Shown: positions 51,583 to 60,990, counted from the first letter of the stretch. The stretch: 64,000 bases of DNA from Streptomyces sp. WZ.A104 (GCF_002382885.1 NZ_NWVL01000017.1:1-64000), one strand, 5' to 3'. The notes: generated by a model not told the origin, from the sequence alone. Numbers and translations are program-made.

Positions 51583-52695
51583 TCAGGGAGCCACCGCCCC
51601 GGCCCTCTCCGCATTCCGCCGGTGGCCGGCCTCCTCCAGCAGCCGCATGACCGACCGGACGGCGATGCGCCCCGCGCGATTGGCGCCGATGGTGCTGGCG
51701 GACGGCCCGTACCCGACCAGGTGGACGCGCCGGTCGCGTACCGCACGGGTGTCCTCGGCCCGGATGCCACCGCCCGGCTCGCGCAGCCGCAGCGGCGCCA
51801 GATGGTCGACTGCGGGCCGGAACCCGGTGGCCCACAGGATCACGTCCGCCTCGACGCTCCGGCCGTCGTCCCACTCCGCCCCGGACTGGGTGATCCGGTC
51901 GAACATCGGCAGCCGGTCCAGCACCCCCTGCTCACGGGCGCGCCGTACCGCGTCGGTGACGGGGAGCCCGGTCACGCTCACGACACTGCGCGGCGGCAGC
52001 CCGTTGCGTACCCGCTCCTCCACCATCGCCACGGCCGACCGCCCCCACTCCTCGGTGAACGGCCCCTCGCGGAAGACCGGTTCGCTGCGGGTCACCCAGA
52101 AGGTGGCGGCCGCGTGCCCGGCGATCTCCATCAGATGCTGCGTACCGGACGCGCCGCCCCCGACCACCAGGACCCGCTGCCCCGCGAACTCCTCCGGCCC
52201 CGGATAGTTCACCGTGTGCAACTGCCGCCCCCGGAAGGTCTCCTGGCCCGGGTAGCGCGGCCAGAACGGACGGTCCCAGGTGCCGGTCGCGTTGATCAGG
52301 GCCCGCGGCGCGTACGTCCCCTCGGACGTCTCCACGAGCAACCGCCCGCCGGGCCCTTCCCGTACGGCGCTCACCTCGACCGGCCGGTGCACCCGCAGGC
52401 CGAAGCGCTCCTCGTACGCGGCGAAGTACGCGCCGATCACCTCCGACGAGGGCCGGTCGGGGTCCGCGCCGGTCAGTTCCATGCCCGGCAGCGCGTGCAT
52501 CCCATGGACCTTGCCGTACGTCAGTGAGGGCCAGCGGAACTGCCATGCGCCGCCCGGCCGGGGCGCGTGGTCCAGCACGACGAAGCCGTCGTCCGGCTCC
52601 AGCCCGGCACGGCGCAGATGGAAGGCGGCGGACAGCCCCGCCTGACCCGCGCCGATCACGACCACGTCCAGCTCGCGCACCCCATAATTGTTCAC
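51583..52695 (-). CDS. Flavin-containing monooxygenase-like NAD(P)/FAD oxidoreductase
   Basis: A 370-aa protein. The FAD motif is DVVVIGAGQAGLSAAFHLRRAGL (residues about 10-32), the NADP motif RVLVVGGGASGTQHLMEIAGH (about 182-202), with LINATGTWDRPFWPRYPG and the C-terminal ATGFRPAVDHLAPL. It resembles CzcO/YdhT-type flavoproteins that oxygenate small molecules or sulfur/nitrogen compounds. Its neighbours on the same strand are the remnants of an ssu-like sulfonate cluster, which makes a link to organosulfur oxidation possible but unproven. The ATG at 52695 immediately precedes the Rossmann fold. Confidence 0.88.
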   Translation of the reverse strand: MNNYGVRELDVVVIGAGQAGLSAAFHLRRAGLEPDDGFVVLDHAPRPGGAWQFRWPSLTYGKVHGMHALPGMELTGADPDRPSSEVIGAYFAAYEERFGLRVHRPVEVSAVREGPGGRLLVETSEGTYAPRALINATGTWDRPFWPRYPGQETFRGRQLHTVNYPGPEEFAGQRVLVVGGGASGTQHLMEIAGHAAATFWVTRSEPVFREGPFTEEWGRSAVAMVEERVRNGLPPRSVVSVTGLPVTDAVRRAREQGVLDRLPMFDRITQSGAEWDDGRSVEADVILWATGFRPAVDHLAPLRLREPGGGIRAEDTRAVRDRRVHLVGYGPSASTIGANRAGRIAVRSVMRLLEEAGHRRNAERAGAVAP

Positions 52696-52702
52696 GCTTC
52701 TA

Positions 52703-53600
52703 CTAACTCGCCGGGTGCCCGGGATCTTCCCGAGCGCCCGACCAGCACCCTCGCGAGGCCCGCCGCCCCCGCATCGCCGCGGAACTCAACGCCCTCCGGC
52801 GACCAGCAGCGCCGCCCTGCCCGGAACCGCCTCTCGGCGTCGCCACTGGCCCCGCCGAGCAGTGGCGACGCGGGAACGGTCGACAGCAGCCACCTTCGCG
52901 CCGGCTCGGGCGTGCCGGTCGGTGGTGGCCCACACCATGTCGCGCGAGGAGCCCCGCGAAACGGTGTGCGGCCGCACACCTCTGCTCCTCGGCCAGTCCG
53001 CGAATCCATGCGATCGTCTTCTTCGCGGCGGCGGGCGGCTCGCGACAGGTCGGATGGACATCCGCGTGCGCGGCGGTCACCGGCCCCGCGGCCGCCGAAG
53101 AACCGCCGAAGAAGATCTCCGGCAGCGGATCCGGCGGCAGTGTGGTCAGCCCGCCCTCCACCCGGTGGTGCTCGCCGTCGAAGTCGTACGGCTGCCCGCT
53201 CCACGCGCCCCGCACCACCGACAGGAACTCCGTGGTGCGCGCGCAACGCCGGTCGTGGTCGAGACGGCCCCCGAACCGCCGCTGCTCGGTCGAGCCGCCC
53301 CGGTCACCACGTTGAGCAGCAGCCGCCCCCGGGTGATCCGCCGATAGGTGGCGGCCATCTGTGTGTGTGGGGGGCACGGGTGAGATGGCCCCGGGCCGGA
53401 AGGCCACCAGGAACTTCAGCCGCTCGGTGTGCTGCGCGAGCGCCACCGTGGTCGGCCAGGCGTCCTCGCACCAGGTGCCGGCGGGCGTCAACACGGCCGC
53501 GAGGCCCAGCTGTTCGGCGGCCTCGGCGATCTGGTCCAGATAGTCGATGTCCGGGGCACGCACTCCGCTCACCGGGGTGAGCCGGTCGCGCTTGAGGCCG
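52703..53600 (-). pseudogene. LLM-class flavin monooxygenase (SsuD-like) pseudogene
   Basis: Fragments of an SsuD/LLM oxidoreductase occur in more than one frame: APDIDYLDQIAEAAEQLGLA, TPAGTWCEDAW and ALAQHTERLKFLVAFRPGAI; then in another frame MAATYRRITRGRLLLNVVTG; then LSVVRGAWSGQPYDFDGEHH and DPLPEIFFGGSSAAAGP; and further pieces out of register. An intact enzyme needs about 360-380 codons in one frame. The N-terminal 20 or so residues are also missing, so the gene is fused directly to the remains of the upstream gene. It would have released sulfite from alkanesulfonates with FMNH2. Confidence 0.8.
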
Positions 53601-54173
53601 CCGTCGGTGTAGGCGGGCCGGTCGACGAGGGTACGGCCATCGCCCGCTCCGCCGGGTGCTCGAAGACCCGCTTCTGGGCCCGCTCCAGCCGGACGAGCAG
53701 GTCACCGATGGCCCGCGCCCTCTTGCGGTCCTTGAGCGATGCGGGCGAAGTGGCCCGGAAGCCGAGCCCGTTGACGACACCCTCGCCGGTCGTCAGCACC
53801 CCGGGCGTCCGCCGTACCCAGGATCCGCGAGGTGTACGGGTCCCAGATCGCCCAGGCGTCGACCTTGCACCGGCTGCACGCGGCGAGCGCGGCGGCGGGC
53901 TGGAGGTGGTTCAGCTTTACGTCCTGGATCCCGATCCCCGCCTGTCGAGCGAGGCGACCGGCTGGAAGCGGGCCGAACTGCCCTGCGCGACGGCGAGGGA
54001 CCTGCCCTTGTCCCGGGGGCGGTGTGCCGCACCCAACGGGGCACGGACCGCAGCCACGCCCGGCGTTCGGATGCCGGGGCGATGGGCTCCAGACCGGGTG
54101 GCGCAGGGCTTTCGGGTGCTGGGGCCTTGTCCGGAGCGGCGGACAGGTCGGATGGTGCGTGACTGACGGCCAT
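53601..54173 (-). pseudogene. SsuA-like sulfonate-binding protein remnant, fused to another N terminus
   Basis: Frames read RQAGIGIQDVKLNHLQPAAA, KVDAWAIWDPYTSRIL and, in another frame, VLTTGEGVVNGLGFRATSPA followed by LKDRKRARAIGDLLVRLERA: the C-terminal two thirds of an SsuA/NrtA-type ABC binding protein. The lipoprotein N terminus is absent. Instead the 5' end (ATG at 54173, MAVSHAPSDLSAAPDKAPAP) looks like the start of a different ssu gene, possibly the permease. At least two frameshifts and a deletion are needed to explain this. It lies directly upstream of the SsuD remnant. Confidence 0.7.
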
Positions 54174-54598
54174 GGAGGCTTCAAGGGAGGGCCTACGGAG
54201 GCGGCGATCGAGGACGGTGACACGGCTCGGTGCCCGTCCGCGCCTCACGGCGACCGCTGCCCATTGGCCCGGAGGTCCGGGCAGCAGGAGCCCGCCGAAC
54301 CGAACGGATCGGGAGACCGGCAGGAAGAAGCAGCCCACAACGGCGCGCAAGGCGGAAGGCACGGCCGCGGAGGCGAAGCGGGCGGCAAGACCCGGTCAGA
54401 GAATGCGCGAAGGGCGCTGAGAGAACGTCAGCAGCCGCGGCAGCGCGTGGCGGATGCCTCCGGCGGCAGGTCGATGTGACCGCGCGAGGCGAGCGAGCCG
54501 ATCGGAACATGGCGCTGAACGCAGCCATCGGTTGGGACACGGAATGGTGTCTCGGAGCGTGGACGCGTCATCTCACTCGGGGGAGAGAAGATGGAGGC
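54174..54598. other. Intergenic region without a recognised gene
   Basis: 425 bases between the ssu-like remnants and yjbQ. Open frames exist on both strands, but none has a recognisable domain or a convincing ribosome-binding site. It may contain further degraded sequence and the yjbQ promoter. Confidence 0.5.
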
Positions 54599-55021
54599 AT
54601 GTCCGATTCCTTCACCACCACCGTCCTGAACATCACCACGGGTACGGCCGAGACCGTCACGGACCTGACCCGGGACTGCGAGGCCTTTCTCACCCGTTCG
54701 TCAGCCGGTCGGGACGGCCTGCTGAACATCTTCGTCCCCCACGCCACCGCGGGCATCGCAGTCATGGAGACCGGTGCGGGCAGCGACGACGACCTCCTGT
54801 CCGCCCTCCACCACCTGCTCCCGGCGGATGACCGCTGGCAACACCGCCACGGCAGCCCGGGCCACGGCCGAGATCACGTACTCCCCGCCCTCGTCCCGCC
54901 CCACGCCACCCTGCCGGTGATCGGGGGGCGGCTGGAGTTGGGGACGTGGCAGTCGGTGTGCCTGGTGGACACGAACAAGGACAATGCCGACCGTCAAGTG
55001 CGGTTGAGCTTCCTGGGCTGA
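54599..55021 (+). CDS. YjbQ family (UPF0047) protein
   Basis: A 140-aa protein, the usual length of this family. Signatures: LLNIFVPHATAGIAVMETG (residues about 41-59) and the near-invariant RHGSPGHGRDHVLPALVPPH followed by ATLPVIGGRLELGTWQSVCL and DTN. The conserved His and Asp residues probably bind a metal; E. coli YjbQ has weak thiamine-phosphate synthase activity, but the physiological role is unclear. GGAGG stands 2-6 bases before ATG 54599. It is intact although flanked on both sides by decayed genes. Confidence 0.93.
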   Translation: MSDSFTTTVLNITTGTAETVTDLTRDCEAFLTRSSAGRDGLLNIFVPHATAGIAVMETGAGSDDDLLSALHHLLPADDRWQHRHGSPGHGRDHVLPALVPPHATLPVIGGRLELGTWQSVCLVDTNKDNADRQVRLSFLG

Positions 55022-55139
55022 TCAAGCCGATCAAGATCGTCCTGGGCGTGGCCGCCGATTCGCCGTACGCTCCGGCGAATCGGGAGAAGGACGCGCGGTA
55101 CCACCATTGCGTTCCTGCGGGCGGTGGAGGTGAACGTCT

Positions 55140-55965
55140 CCCACGGCCTTCCGCTGTCCCTGGCGGACCGGCGATCGCGCGGGCGGCCTCGGATGCCAAA
55201 GCGGTCGCGGCGATCCGCCGCCGCGCGGCCGACGTCGTGCCCCAGCTCGCCGCGCGCACCGGCAGGGACGGCCTCGAAAGTGCGGCCCCTCTTCGTCAAC
55301 ACATGGAGCACAACGGCCTCTGCCCGGGCGACATCCAGAACGCGGACGACCTGCTGCGGACTCTGCCGAAGGCGAAGGCGGACTACCGGCGCGACTTCCC
55401 CGCGGGGGCGCTGGCCCCGGGGCGCACCCTCAACTCGCCTCACGTCATGCGGTTCCAGAGCTCCGGGACGTCGGGCGACCGTCTCAACAGCGCCCAGCTC
55501 TCGTACGACCCGGCGCGTCGGCGGGCGACGGCCCTCGCGGTCAACCGTCGCTTCGACGGTCTCTGGTGTCCCGGCAGCAGACCCAAGGCAGGCCGGTTCG
55601 CCCACCGAGCCGCTCGGACGTGGAATGTGCGACAGGACTCTCGACCCTTGAGGACCGGATGCTCCCGGACAGAACCGTGGTGCTGTCCGTGGCCCACGAC
55701 CTGACGCCACGCCCGAATGGCAGCTCGTCGAAGCCCTCCACGAGCTGGAGATCCGCCAACCCGACCTGCTGCTGGTCGACTCCGCACACTTCGCCTTCCT
55801 GGTCAGGTGGGGGCGGCGGATCACCTCGCCGCGCACCCTGCACTTGGTGAGCGGCTACATCCTCATGACGCGTGTGGCCCGTCGAGAGATCGACGCGTTC
55901 TCGGGCGGGACATGCCGGGCGTCGCCGAAGCCCCGGCCGAGTCGAGCGAGGTGGCGAGGTAGCCG
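55140..55965 (+). pseudogene. PaaK-like adenylate-forming enzyme, multiply frameshifted and truncated
   Basis: Pieces of a phenylacetate-CoA-ligase/LuxE-like enzyme appear in three registers: MEHNGLCPGDIQNADDLLRT, HVMRFQSSGTSGDRLNSAQL (the SSGTSG nucleotide motif) and ATALAVNRRFDGLW; then SDVECATGLSTLEDRMLPDR and VVLSVAHDL; then EWQLVEALHELEIRQPDLLL and SAHFAFLVRWGR with GYILMTRVARREIDAF. The C-terminal part is absent. It resembles the adenylate-forming proteins named phenazine antibiotic biosynthesis protein in Streptomyces annotations. No biosynthetic neighbours remain. Boundaries are approximate. Confidence 0.7.
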
Positions 55966-56325
55966 CGGACGCGGGACCGTCAGGCGTGGTTGAGCCTTCT
56001 GCCGCCGGGAGCTTCGCGTACGTGTTCGCCCGCCCTCGATCGATCTGTCCAGCCGCACGTCGCACGTCTGAACGCGCGGGGACGGGGGTGTTCTCGGCAC
56101 AGACCCGTCCGCCGGAGCTTCCGCGATGTCTGGAGCAGGCGAACCGCGCGAAGGGTCCGAGCGGACGGGGCACCCTGTAGCACCTCGGCGCCGGGACGAG
56201 GAGCGGCGGTCGCTCTCTTCGGCCTTGGGCCGCCGCGCCGGTTCTGGGGGAAGGAGTCTTCCGCCGACCGGGCCGGGTGCTGCCACCAGTCGCTCATCTG
56301 GGCCCACGGCCATCGTTGGTGACGC
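55966..56325. other. Intergenic region without a recognised gene
   Basis: 360 bases between the PaaK-like remnant and the convergent sugar permease stop. Several overlapping frames exist but none shows a domain. It is likely degraded coding sequence or spacer; no clear terminator for the sugar operon was found. Confidence 0.5.
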
Positions 56326-57303
56326 TCAGGCCTGCCGACGGACGATCAGACGCTGGAGCACGATGAAGGCGAGCAGGAGAGCGCCGATGACGATCTTCGT
56401 CCACCAGGAACTGAGGGTGCCCTCGAAGGAGATCAACGACTGTACGGTGCCGAGGACCAGCACCCCCACCACTGAACCCACCAGGTATCCGGTCCCGCCT
56501 GCCAGGAGGGTTCCTCCGATGACGACAGCGGCGATGACGTCGAGTTCCATGCCGACGGCGTGCAGGCCATAGCCGGAGAGCATGTAGAGGCTGAAGAGCA
56601 GGCCGCCCAGCGCGGCGCAGAAGCCGCTCACCACATAGACGCCGACCTTGGCCCGGCTGGTGGCCAGGCCCATCAGGCGGGCCGAGGACTCACTGCCGCC
56701 CACCGCGTACACGGTCCGGCCGAAGCGCGTCAGGTGCAGGACGTACAGGGCGGCCAGGACCACGGCCAGAGCGATCACGACGCTGTAGGTCAGGGTGATG
56801 CCACCCGGCAACGTGATGGCCCCGCCCGCGAACTCGCGGAAGGAGGGTTCGGTGATGGAGACCGATTCGACACTGATGAGGAAGCACAGCCCGCGGGCCA
56901 GGAACATGCCTGCAAGCGTGACGATGAAGGGCTGGACTTCGAAGTGGTGGATGACCAGGCCCATGAGCAGGCCCAGAGTGGCGCCCGATCCGAGGACAGT
57001 GATGATCGAGAGCAGCGGAGGCCAGCCCGCGTTGAGGGTGGCCGCGGCGATCATGGTCGAGAGGGCGGCGACCGCGCCGACCGAGAGATCGATGCCGCCG
57101 GTCAGGATGACGAAGGTCATGCCCACCGCGAGGACGATGAGGAAGGAGTTGTCGACGAACAGGTTCGCGACCACCTGCCCCGACGCGAAGTTCTCGTAGC
57201 GGACCGACCCGGCCCCGAAGGTGACCGTGAACACCGCGAAGGTGGCGACCACGGGCAGGAAACGCTGGGGAAAGCGTGCGGAGGAAAGAGCCAAGGCGCT
57301 CAT
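56326..57303 (-). CDS. Sugar ABC transporter permease (RbsC/YjfF type)
   Basis: A 325-aa membrane protein of the BPD_transp_2 family. Eight to ten helices are visible, with the family signature VGMTFVILTGGIDLSVGAVAALS (residues about 60-82) and VIAAVVIGGTLLAGGTGYLVGSVVGVLVLG (about 262-291). It is the last gene of the operon; its ATG overlaps the stop of the preceding permease (ATGA). Together with that gene it makes the channel of a CUT2-type pentose/hexose importer. Two distinct permeases plus a YtfQ-like binding protein resemble the ytfQRT-yjfF galactofuranose system. Confidence 0.92.
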   Translation of the reverse strand: MSALALSSARFPQRFLPVVATFAVFTVTFGAGSVRYENFASGQVVANLFVDNSFLIVLAVGMTFVILTGGIDLSVGAVAALSTMIAAATLNAGWPPLLSIITVLGSGATLGLLMGLVIHHFEVQPFIVTLAGMFLARGLCFLISVESVSITEPSFREFAGGAITLPGGITLTYSVVIALAVVLAALYVLHLTRFGRTVYAVGGSESSARLMGLATSRAKVGVYVVSGFCAALGGLLFSLYMLSGYGLHAVGMELDVIAAVVIGGTLLAGGTGYLVGSVVGVLVLGTVQSLISFEGTLSSWWTKIVIGALLLAFIVLQRLIVRRQA

Positions 57304-58307
57304 CCGGCGGCCACCTCCTGGGAGCGGGGCGTAGGAGCTGCGGTCTTGCGGCGGGCGCGGAGCGTCTTCGTCGTGCGGGGAGACTGGAGCAGGCAGACGG
57401 CGATCACCACGACGGCCTTGAAGACCAGAGTGACGTTGGTCGGGACGCCGATGGTGTAGACGGTGGTGGTCAGCGTCTGGATCACCAGCGCGCCCACCAT
57501 GGTCCCGGCGAGGGAGTACCGGCCCCCGGCCAGCGAGGTGCCTCCGATGACGACAGCGAGGATGGCGTCCATCTCGATCCACAGACCGGCGCTGTTGGCG
57601 TCGGCGGCGTTCACGTTGGAACTGATCATCAGGCCCGCGACACCCGCGCACAGGCCGGCGAAGACGTAGACCGTCCAGATGATCGTGCGTGAGCGTACGC
57701 CCGCGAGCTCGCCTGCCGTGGGATTGATCCCCACGGCTTCGATAAGCATGCCCAAAGCGGTTCGGCGGGTGATGAGGGCGACTGCCGTCAGGACGGCGAG
57801 GCTGATCAGGATCGCGATCGGCAGGATGAGGAAGCCTGAGCCGATCTGCCGGTACAGCGGATCCTTGACGGTGATGATCTGGCCCTCGGTGAGCAGCATG
57901 GCGCCACCACGACCCGCCGTCATCAGAACCAGGGTGGCGATGATCGGCTGGATTCCGAGGACGGAGACCAGGAAGCCGTTCCACAGCCCGAGCAGGATGC
58001 ACACGCTCAGAGCCAGCAGGACCGCGGTCGCCGCGTCCCCGCCGCCGGATATGTAGGTGCAGGCGATCGCGCCGGCGATGGCGGCGACGGCTCCCACGGA
58101 CAGATCGATGCCGCGGGTGGCGATGACCAGGGTCATGCCGACGGCGATCAGGAGCGTCGGGGCTCCGTTGCGCAGGATGTCGACGATGCTGCCGAAGAGG
58201 TGCCCGTCCTGGATCCGGAGTTCCACGAAGGAGGGCTCGAAGGCGACGTTGAGGACGATCAGCGCGGCGAGGGCGACGAGCGGCCACAGCAGCCGCGAGC
58301 GCGTCAT
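57300..58307 (-). CDS. Sugar ABC transporter permease (RbsC/YtfT type)
   Basis: A 335-aa membrane protein with VGMTLVIATRGIDLSVGAVAAIAGA (residues about 57-81) and the second signature MDAILAVVIGGTSLAGGRYSLAGTMVGALVI. It has a longer, Arg-rich cytoplasmic C terminus (TTKTLRARRKTAAPTPRSQ) than its partner. The start is ATG 58307, overlapping the ATPase gene stop by four bases. Sequence divergence from the second permease indicates a heterodimeric channel. Expected substrate: a pentose or furanose sugar, judged from the operon context. Confidence 0.92.
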   Translation of the reverse strand: MTRSRLLWPLVALAALIVLNVAFEPSFVELRIQDGHLFGSIVDILRNGAPTLLIAVGMTLVIATRGIDLSVGAVAAIAGAIACTYISGGGDAATAVLLALSVCILLGLWNGFLVSVLGIQPIIATLVLMTAGRGGAMLLTEGQIITVKDPLYRQIGSGFLILPIAILISLAVLTAVALITRRTALGMLIEAVGINPTAGELAGVRSRTIIWTVYVFAGLCAGVAGLMISSNVNAADANSAGLWIEMDAILAVVIGGTSLAGGRYSLAGTMVGALVIQTLTTTVYTIGVPTNVTLVFKAVVVIAVCLLQSPRTTKTLRARRKTAAPTPRSQEVAAG

Positions 58308-59854
58308 GAGGCCACCGCCGCGGTGTCGTTGTCGCCCGGAGCGGCGATAACGGACATGATCTTGTCGACCGAGACGTCCTGCCCGGTCAGTTCGGCCACT
58401 TTGTGGCGATCGCGCAGGACGACGACCCGGTCGGACACGCGTACCACTTCCTCCAGTTCGGCGGAGATGAACAGCACCGCCATTCCCTCCGCCGCGAGAT
58501 CGGCCACGACCTTCTGGATGTGCGCCTTGGCGCCGACGTCGATGCCCCGGGTGGGTTCGTCGAGGATGAGCAGCCGGGGCCGGGTGACCAGCCAGCGTGC
58601 GAGCAGCACCTTCTGCTGGTTTCCGCCGGAAAGGGTGCTCATGATGGCGCCGGGGTCGGCAGGGCGGATGTCCAGCTTCGCTATGTAGTCCTTCACCAGG
58701 GCGTCGGAGGTGCGGCGCGGGATGGGGCGTGCCCACCCCCGGGCGGCCTGCAGGGCGAGCACGAGGTTGTCGCGGACACTGAGATCGGCGAAGACTCCCT
58801 CGGCCTTGCGGTCTTCGGAGCAGAAAGCCACGCCCTGGGCGATCATCGCCCGGGGGTCGCGGGGGCGGCGTTCACTGCCGTTGATCGTGAGAGTTCCGGT
58901 ATGCGCGCGGTCCGCGCCGAAGAGCACACGAGCCAGTTCCGTGCGGCCCGAGCCGAGCAGACCGGCCAGACCGACGACCTCCCCGGCATGGATCTCCAGG
59001 TCGACGGGTGCGATCGCTCCGGTGCGGCCCAGGGCGACGGCGCTGAGCAGCGGCGCGGTACCGGGAGCCCGAGCCTCCGAGCGTCGTTGCACCTCCTCCA
59101 GCACTCCCAGTTCGCGCCCGAGCATCGCTGCGACGAGTTCGATGTGGTTCATCTCGGAAGGCAGGTATTCGCCGACGAGTGAGCCGTTTCGCAGGACGGT
59201 CATGCGGTCGGCGATCTCATAGACCTGGTCGAGGAAGTGGGAGACGAACAGGACGGCGACTCCGTCGTCGCGCAGCACGCGCACGATGCGGAAGAGCTCG
59301 GCGACCTCGTCGGCGTCAAGGCTGGAGGTGGGCTCGTCCAGAACCAGGACGCGTGCGTCCACGACGAGTGCCCTCGCGATCGCCACGAGTTGCTGCACAG
59401 CGATCGGGTGGGAGCTCAGAAGAGAGGCGGGGTCGATGGACAGGCCGACGCGGGTGAGCAGTTCCCTCGCCCGCGCACGCATGGTCCGTCCGTCGATGTG
59501 TCCCAGTCGGCGTGGCTCGCGGCCCAGCAGGATGTTCTCCGCCACCGAGAGGTTGGGCAGGAGATTGACCTCCTGGTAAACGGTGCTGATCCCGGCTTCC
59601 TGAGCTTGACCGGGCGTGTTGAAGGCGACCGGTTCGCCATGCAGGTGTATGACGCCTGCTGTCGGAGGGTGTACGCCGGTGAGTGCCTTGATGAGGGTGG
59701 ACTTGCCTGCCCCGTTCTCGCCCATCAGAGCGTGTACTTCACCGGGGAGCAGGCGGAAGTCGACGCCCGAGAGAGCCTTGACGCCGGGGAACTCGACGCT
59801 GATGTCGCGCATCTCGACCACCGGGGCGCCGGTGAAGGCTGAGGAATCGGTCAT
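58304..59854 (-). CDS. Sugar ABC transporter ATP-binding protein (RbsA/YtfR type)
   Basis: A 516-aa double ATPase. The N-terminal half has Walker A GENGAGKST (about 50-58), signature SHPIAVQQLVAIARAL and VLVLDEPTSSLD. The C-terminal half has a degenerate P-loop GLLGSGRTELARVL, signature LSGGNQQKVLLARWL and LLILDEPTRGIDVG, the asymmetry typical of CUT2 transporters. It energises sugar uptake with the two permeases. I chose ATG 59854 (MTDSSAFTGAPVVEMRD), which begins just before the first ABC domain. It lies 76 bases after the binding-protein gene, a gap that may hold a partial attenuator, as often seen after SBP genes. Confidence 0.94.
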   Translation of the reverse strand: MTDSSAFTGAPVVEMRDISVEFPGVKALSGVDFRLLPGEVHALMGENGAGKSTLIKALTGVHPPTAGVIHLHGEPVAFNTPGQAQEAGISTVYQEVNLLPNLSVAENILLGREPRRLGHIDGRTMRARARELLTRVGLSIDPASLLSSHPIAVQQLVAIARALVVDARVLVLDEPTSSLDADEVAELFRIVRVLRDDGVAVLFVSHFLDQVYEIADRMTVLRNGSLVGEYLPSEMNHIELVAAMLGRELGVLEEVQRRSEARAPGTAPLLSAVALGRTGAIAPVDLEIHAGEVVGLAGLLGSGRTELARVLFGADRAHTGTLTINGSERRPRDPRAMIAQGVAFCSEDRKAEGVFADLSVRDNLVLALQAARGWARPIPRRTSDALVKDYIAKLDIRPADPGAIMSTLSGGNQQKVLLARWLVTRPRLLILDEPTRGIDVGAKAHIQKVVADLAAEGMAVLFISAELEEVVRVSDRVVVLRDRHKVAELTGQDVSVDKIMSVIAAPGDNDTAAVAS

Positions 59855-59930
59855 GACCCATGCTTTCGTCGTGGGTACGGTCCCTGCCACCGCCACGAGG
59901 TGCGCGAAGGCAGGAACCGGCGCTCCTGGA

Positions 59931-60905
59931 TCAGTACTGCCGGTCGGGGAGGGCCTTCTTCGCCTGCTCGGGCGTGAAGGTGGTCTCCTCGGTGACCACC
60001 CGCTTGGGGACCTTCTCGCCGTCCACGACCTTCTTGGCGAGGTCCATGAGCTGGTCACCGAGGAGCGGATTGCATTCGACGATGTAGTTGATCTCCCCGT
60101 CGGCCAACGCCTGCATACCGTCCTTGACGGCGTCAACAGTGATGATCTTGATGTCCTGGCCGGGCTTCTTGCCGGCGGCCTTGATGGCTTCGATGGCACC
60201 CAGGCCCATGTCGTCGTTGTGGGCGTAGACGACGTCGACGTCGGGGTTGGAGCGCAGGAAGGCCTCCATGACCTGCTTGCCGCCGGAGCGGGTGAAGTCA
60301 CCGCTCTGGGAAGCCCTGATCTTGATGTCGGGGCGTACGGCGATCTTCTCCTCGAAGCCCTTCTTGCGGTCGATGGCGGGCGCGGCGCCGGTGGTGCCCT
60401 GCAGTTCCACCACGTTGACGGGGCCTTTGGTGTTCTCGACGAGCCACTCGCCCGCCTTCTCGCCCTCCTCGACGAAGTCGGAGCCGAGGAACGTCTCGTA
60501 CAGGGTGTCGTCGTCGGAGTCGACCGCGCGGTCGGTCAGGATCACGGGGATGCGGGCCCGCTTGGCCTCCAGTAGCACCGCGTCCCAGCCGGTCTCCACC
60601 ACCGGGCTGAAGGCGATCACATCGACCTTCTGCTGGATGTAGGAGCGGATGGCCTTGATCTGGTTCTCCTGCTTCTGCTGAGCGTCGGAGAACTTCAGCT
60701 CGACGCCCGCGGTCTTCGCGGACTGCTGGACGGACTTGGTGTTGGCCGTACGCCAGCCGCTCTCAGCGCCGACCTGCGCGAAGCCCATGGTGATCTTGCC
60801 GTCCGCGCCGCTGTCACCGTCCTTGCCCGAGGTGCTGCCCGAGCCACACGCCGTCAGTGTGGCGAGCAGTAGAACGCTGACGCCTGTGGCGATCTTCTTC
60901 AACAC
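59931..60905 (-). CDS. Sugar-binding lipoprotein of the ABC importer (YtfQ-like)
   Basis: A 324-aa Peripla_BP_4 protein. The signal peptide and lipobox TLTACGSG (Cys20) are followed by a Ser/Gly/Asp-rich linker and two Rossmann-like lobes: MGFAQVGAESGWRTANTKSVQQSA, VDVIAFSPVVETGWDAVLLEAK, VILTDRAVD, and VYAHNDDMGLGAIEAIKAAGKKPG. The ESGWR and DRAVD residues match galactofuranose/arabinofuranose-binding YtfQ-like proteins. I chose GTG 60905 because GGAGGAA precedes it; a TTG at 60923 is less likely. It is the first gene of the importer operon, with LacI-type operators upstream. Confidence 0.93.
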   Translation of the reverse strand: MLKKIATGVSVLLLATLTACGSGSTSGKDGDSGADGKITMGFAQVGAESGWRTANTKSVQQSAKTAGVELKFSDAQQKQENQIKAIRSYIQQKVDVIAFSPVVETGWDAVLLEAKRARIPVILTDRAVDSDDDTLYETFLGSDFVEEGEKAGEWLVENTKGPVNVVELQGTTGAAPAIDRKKGFEEKIAVRPDIKIRASQSGDFTRSGGKQVMEAFLRSNPDVDVVYAHNDDMGLGAIEAIKAAGKKPGQDIKIITVDAVKDGMQALADGEINYIVECNPLLGDQLMDLAKKVVDGEKVPKRVVTEETTFTPEQAKKALPDRQY

Positions 60906-60978
60906 TGCTTCCTCCGTGCTCAACTGTGCCCACTCAGGGTGGCGAGCTTTGTGTGACCGCAGTCACTGGTGCATCAGA

Positions 60979-60990
60979 GTGAGCGCTCAC
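60979..60990. promoter_or_regulatory. Perfect LacI-type palindrome upstream of the sugar importer
   Basis: GTGAGCGCTCAC, a perfect 12-bp palindrome with the central CG of LacI/GalR-family operators, 74 bases upstream of the binding-protein start on the minus strand and 252 bases upstream of lacI. It resembles the symmetric lac operator core. Confidence 0.75.

Noticed and set aside
54193..54540. Minus-strand frame upstream of the ssu-like remnants as a sulfur-regulated leader peptide
   Set aside because: A few residues resemble known Streptomyces leader peptides, but the Cys/Arg-His pattern and ribosome-binding site are not convincing.
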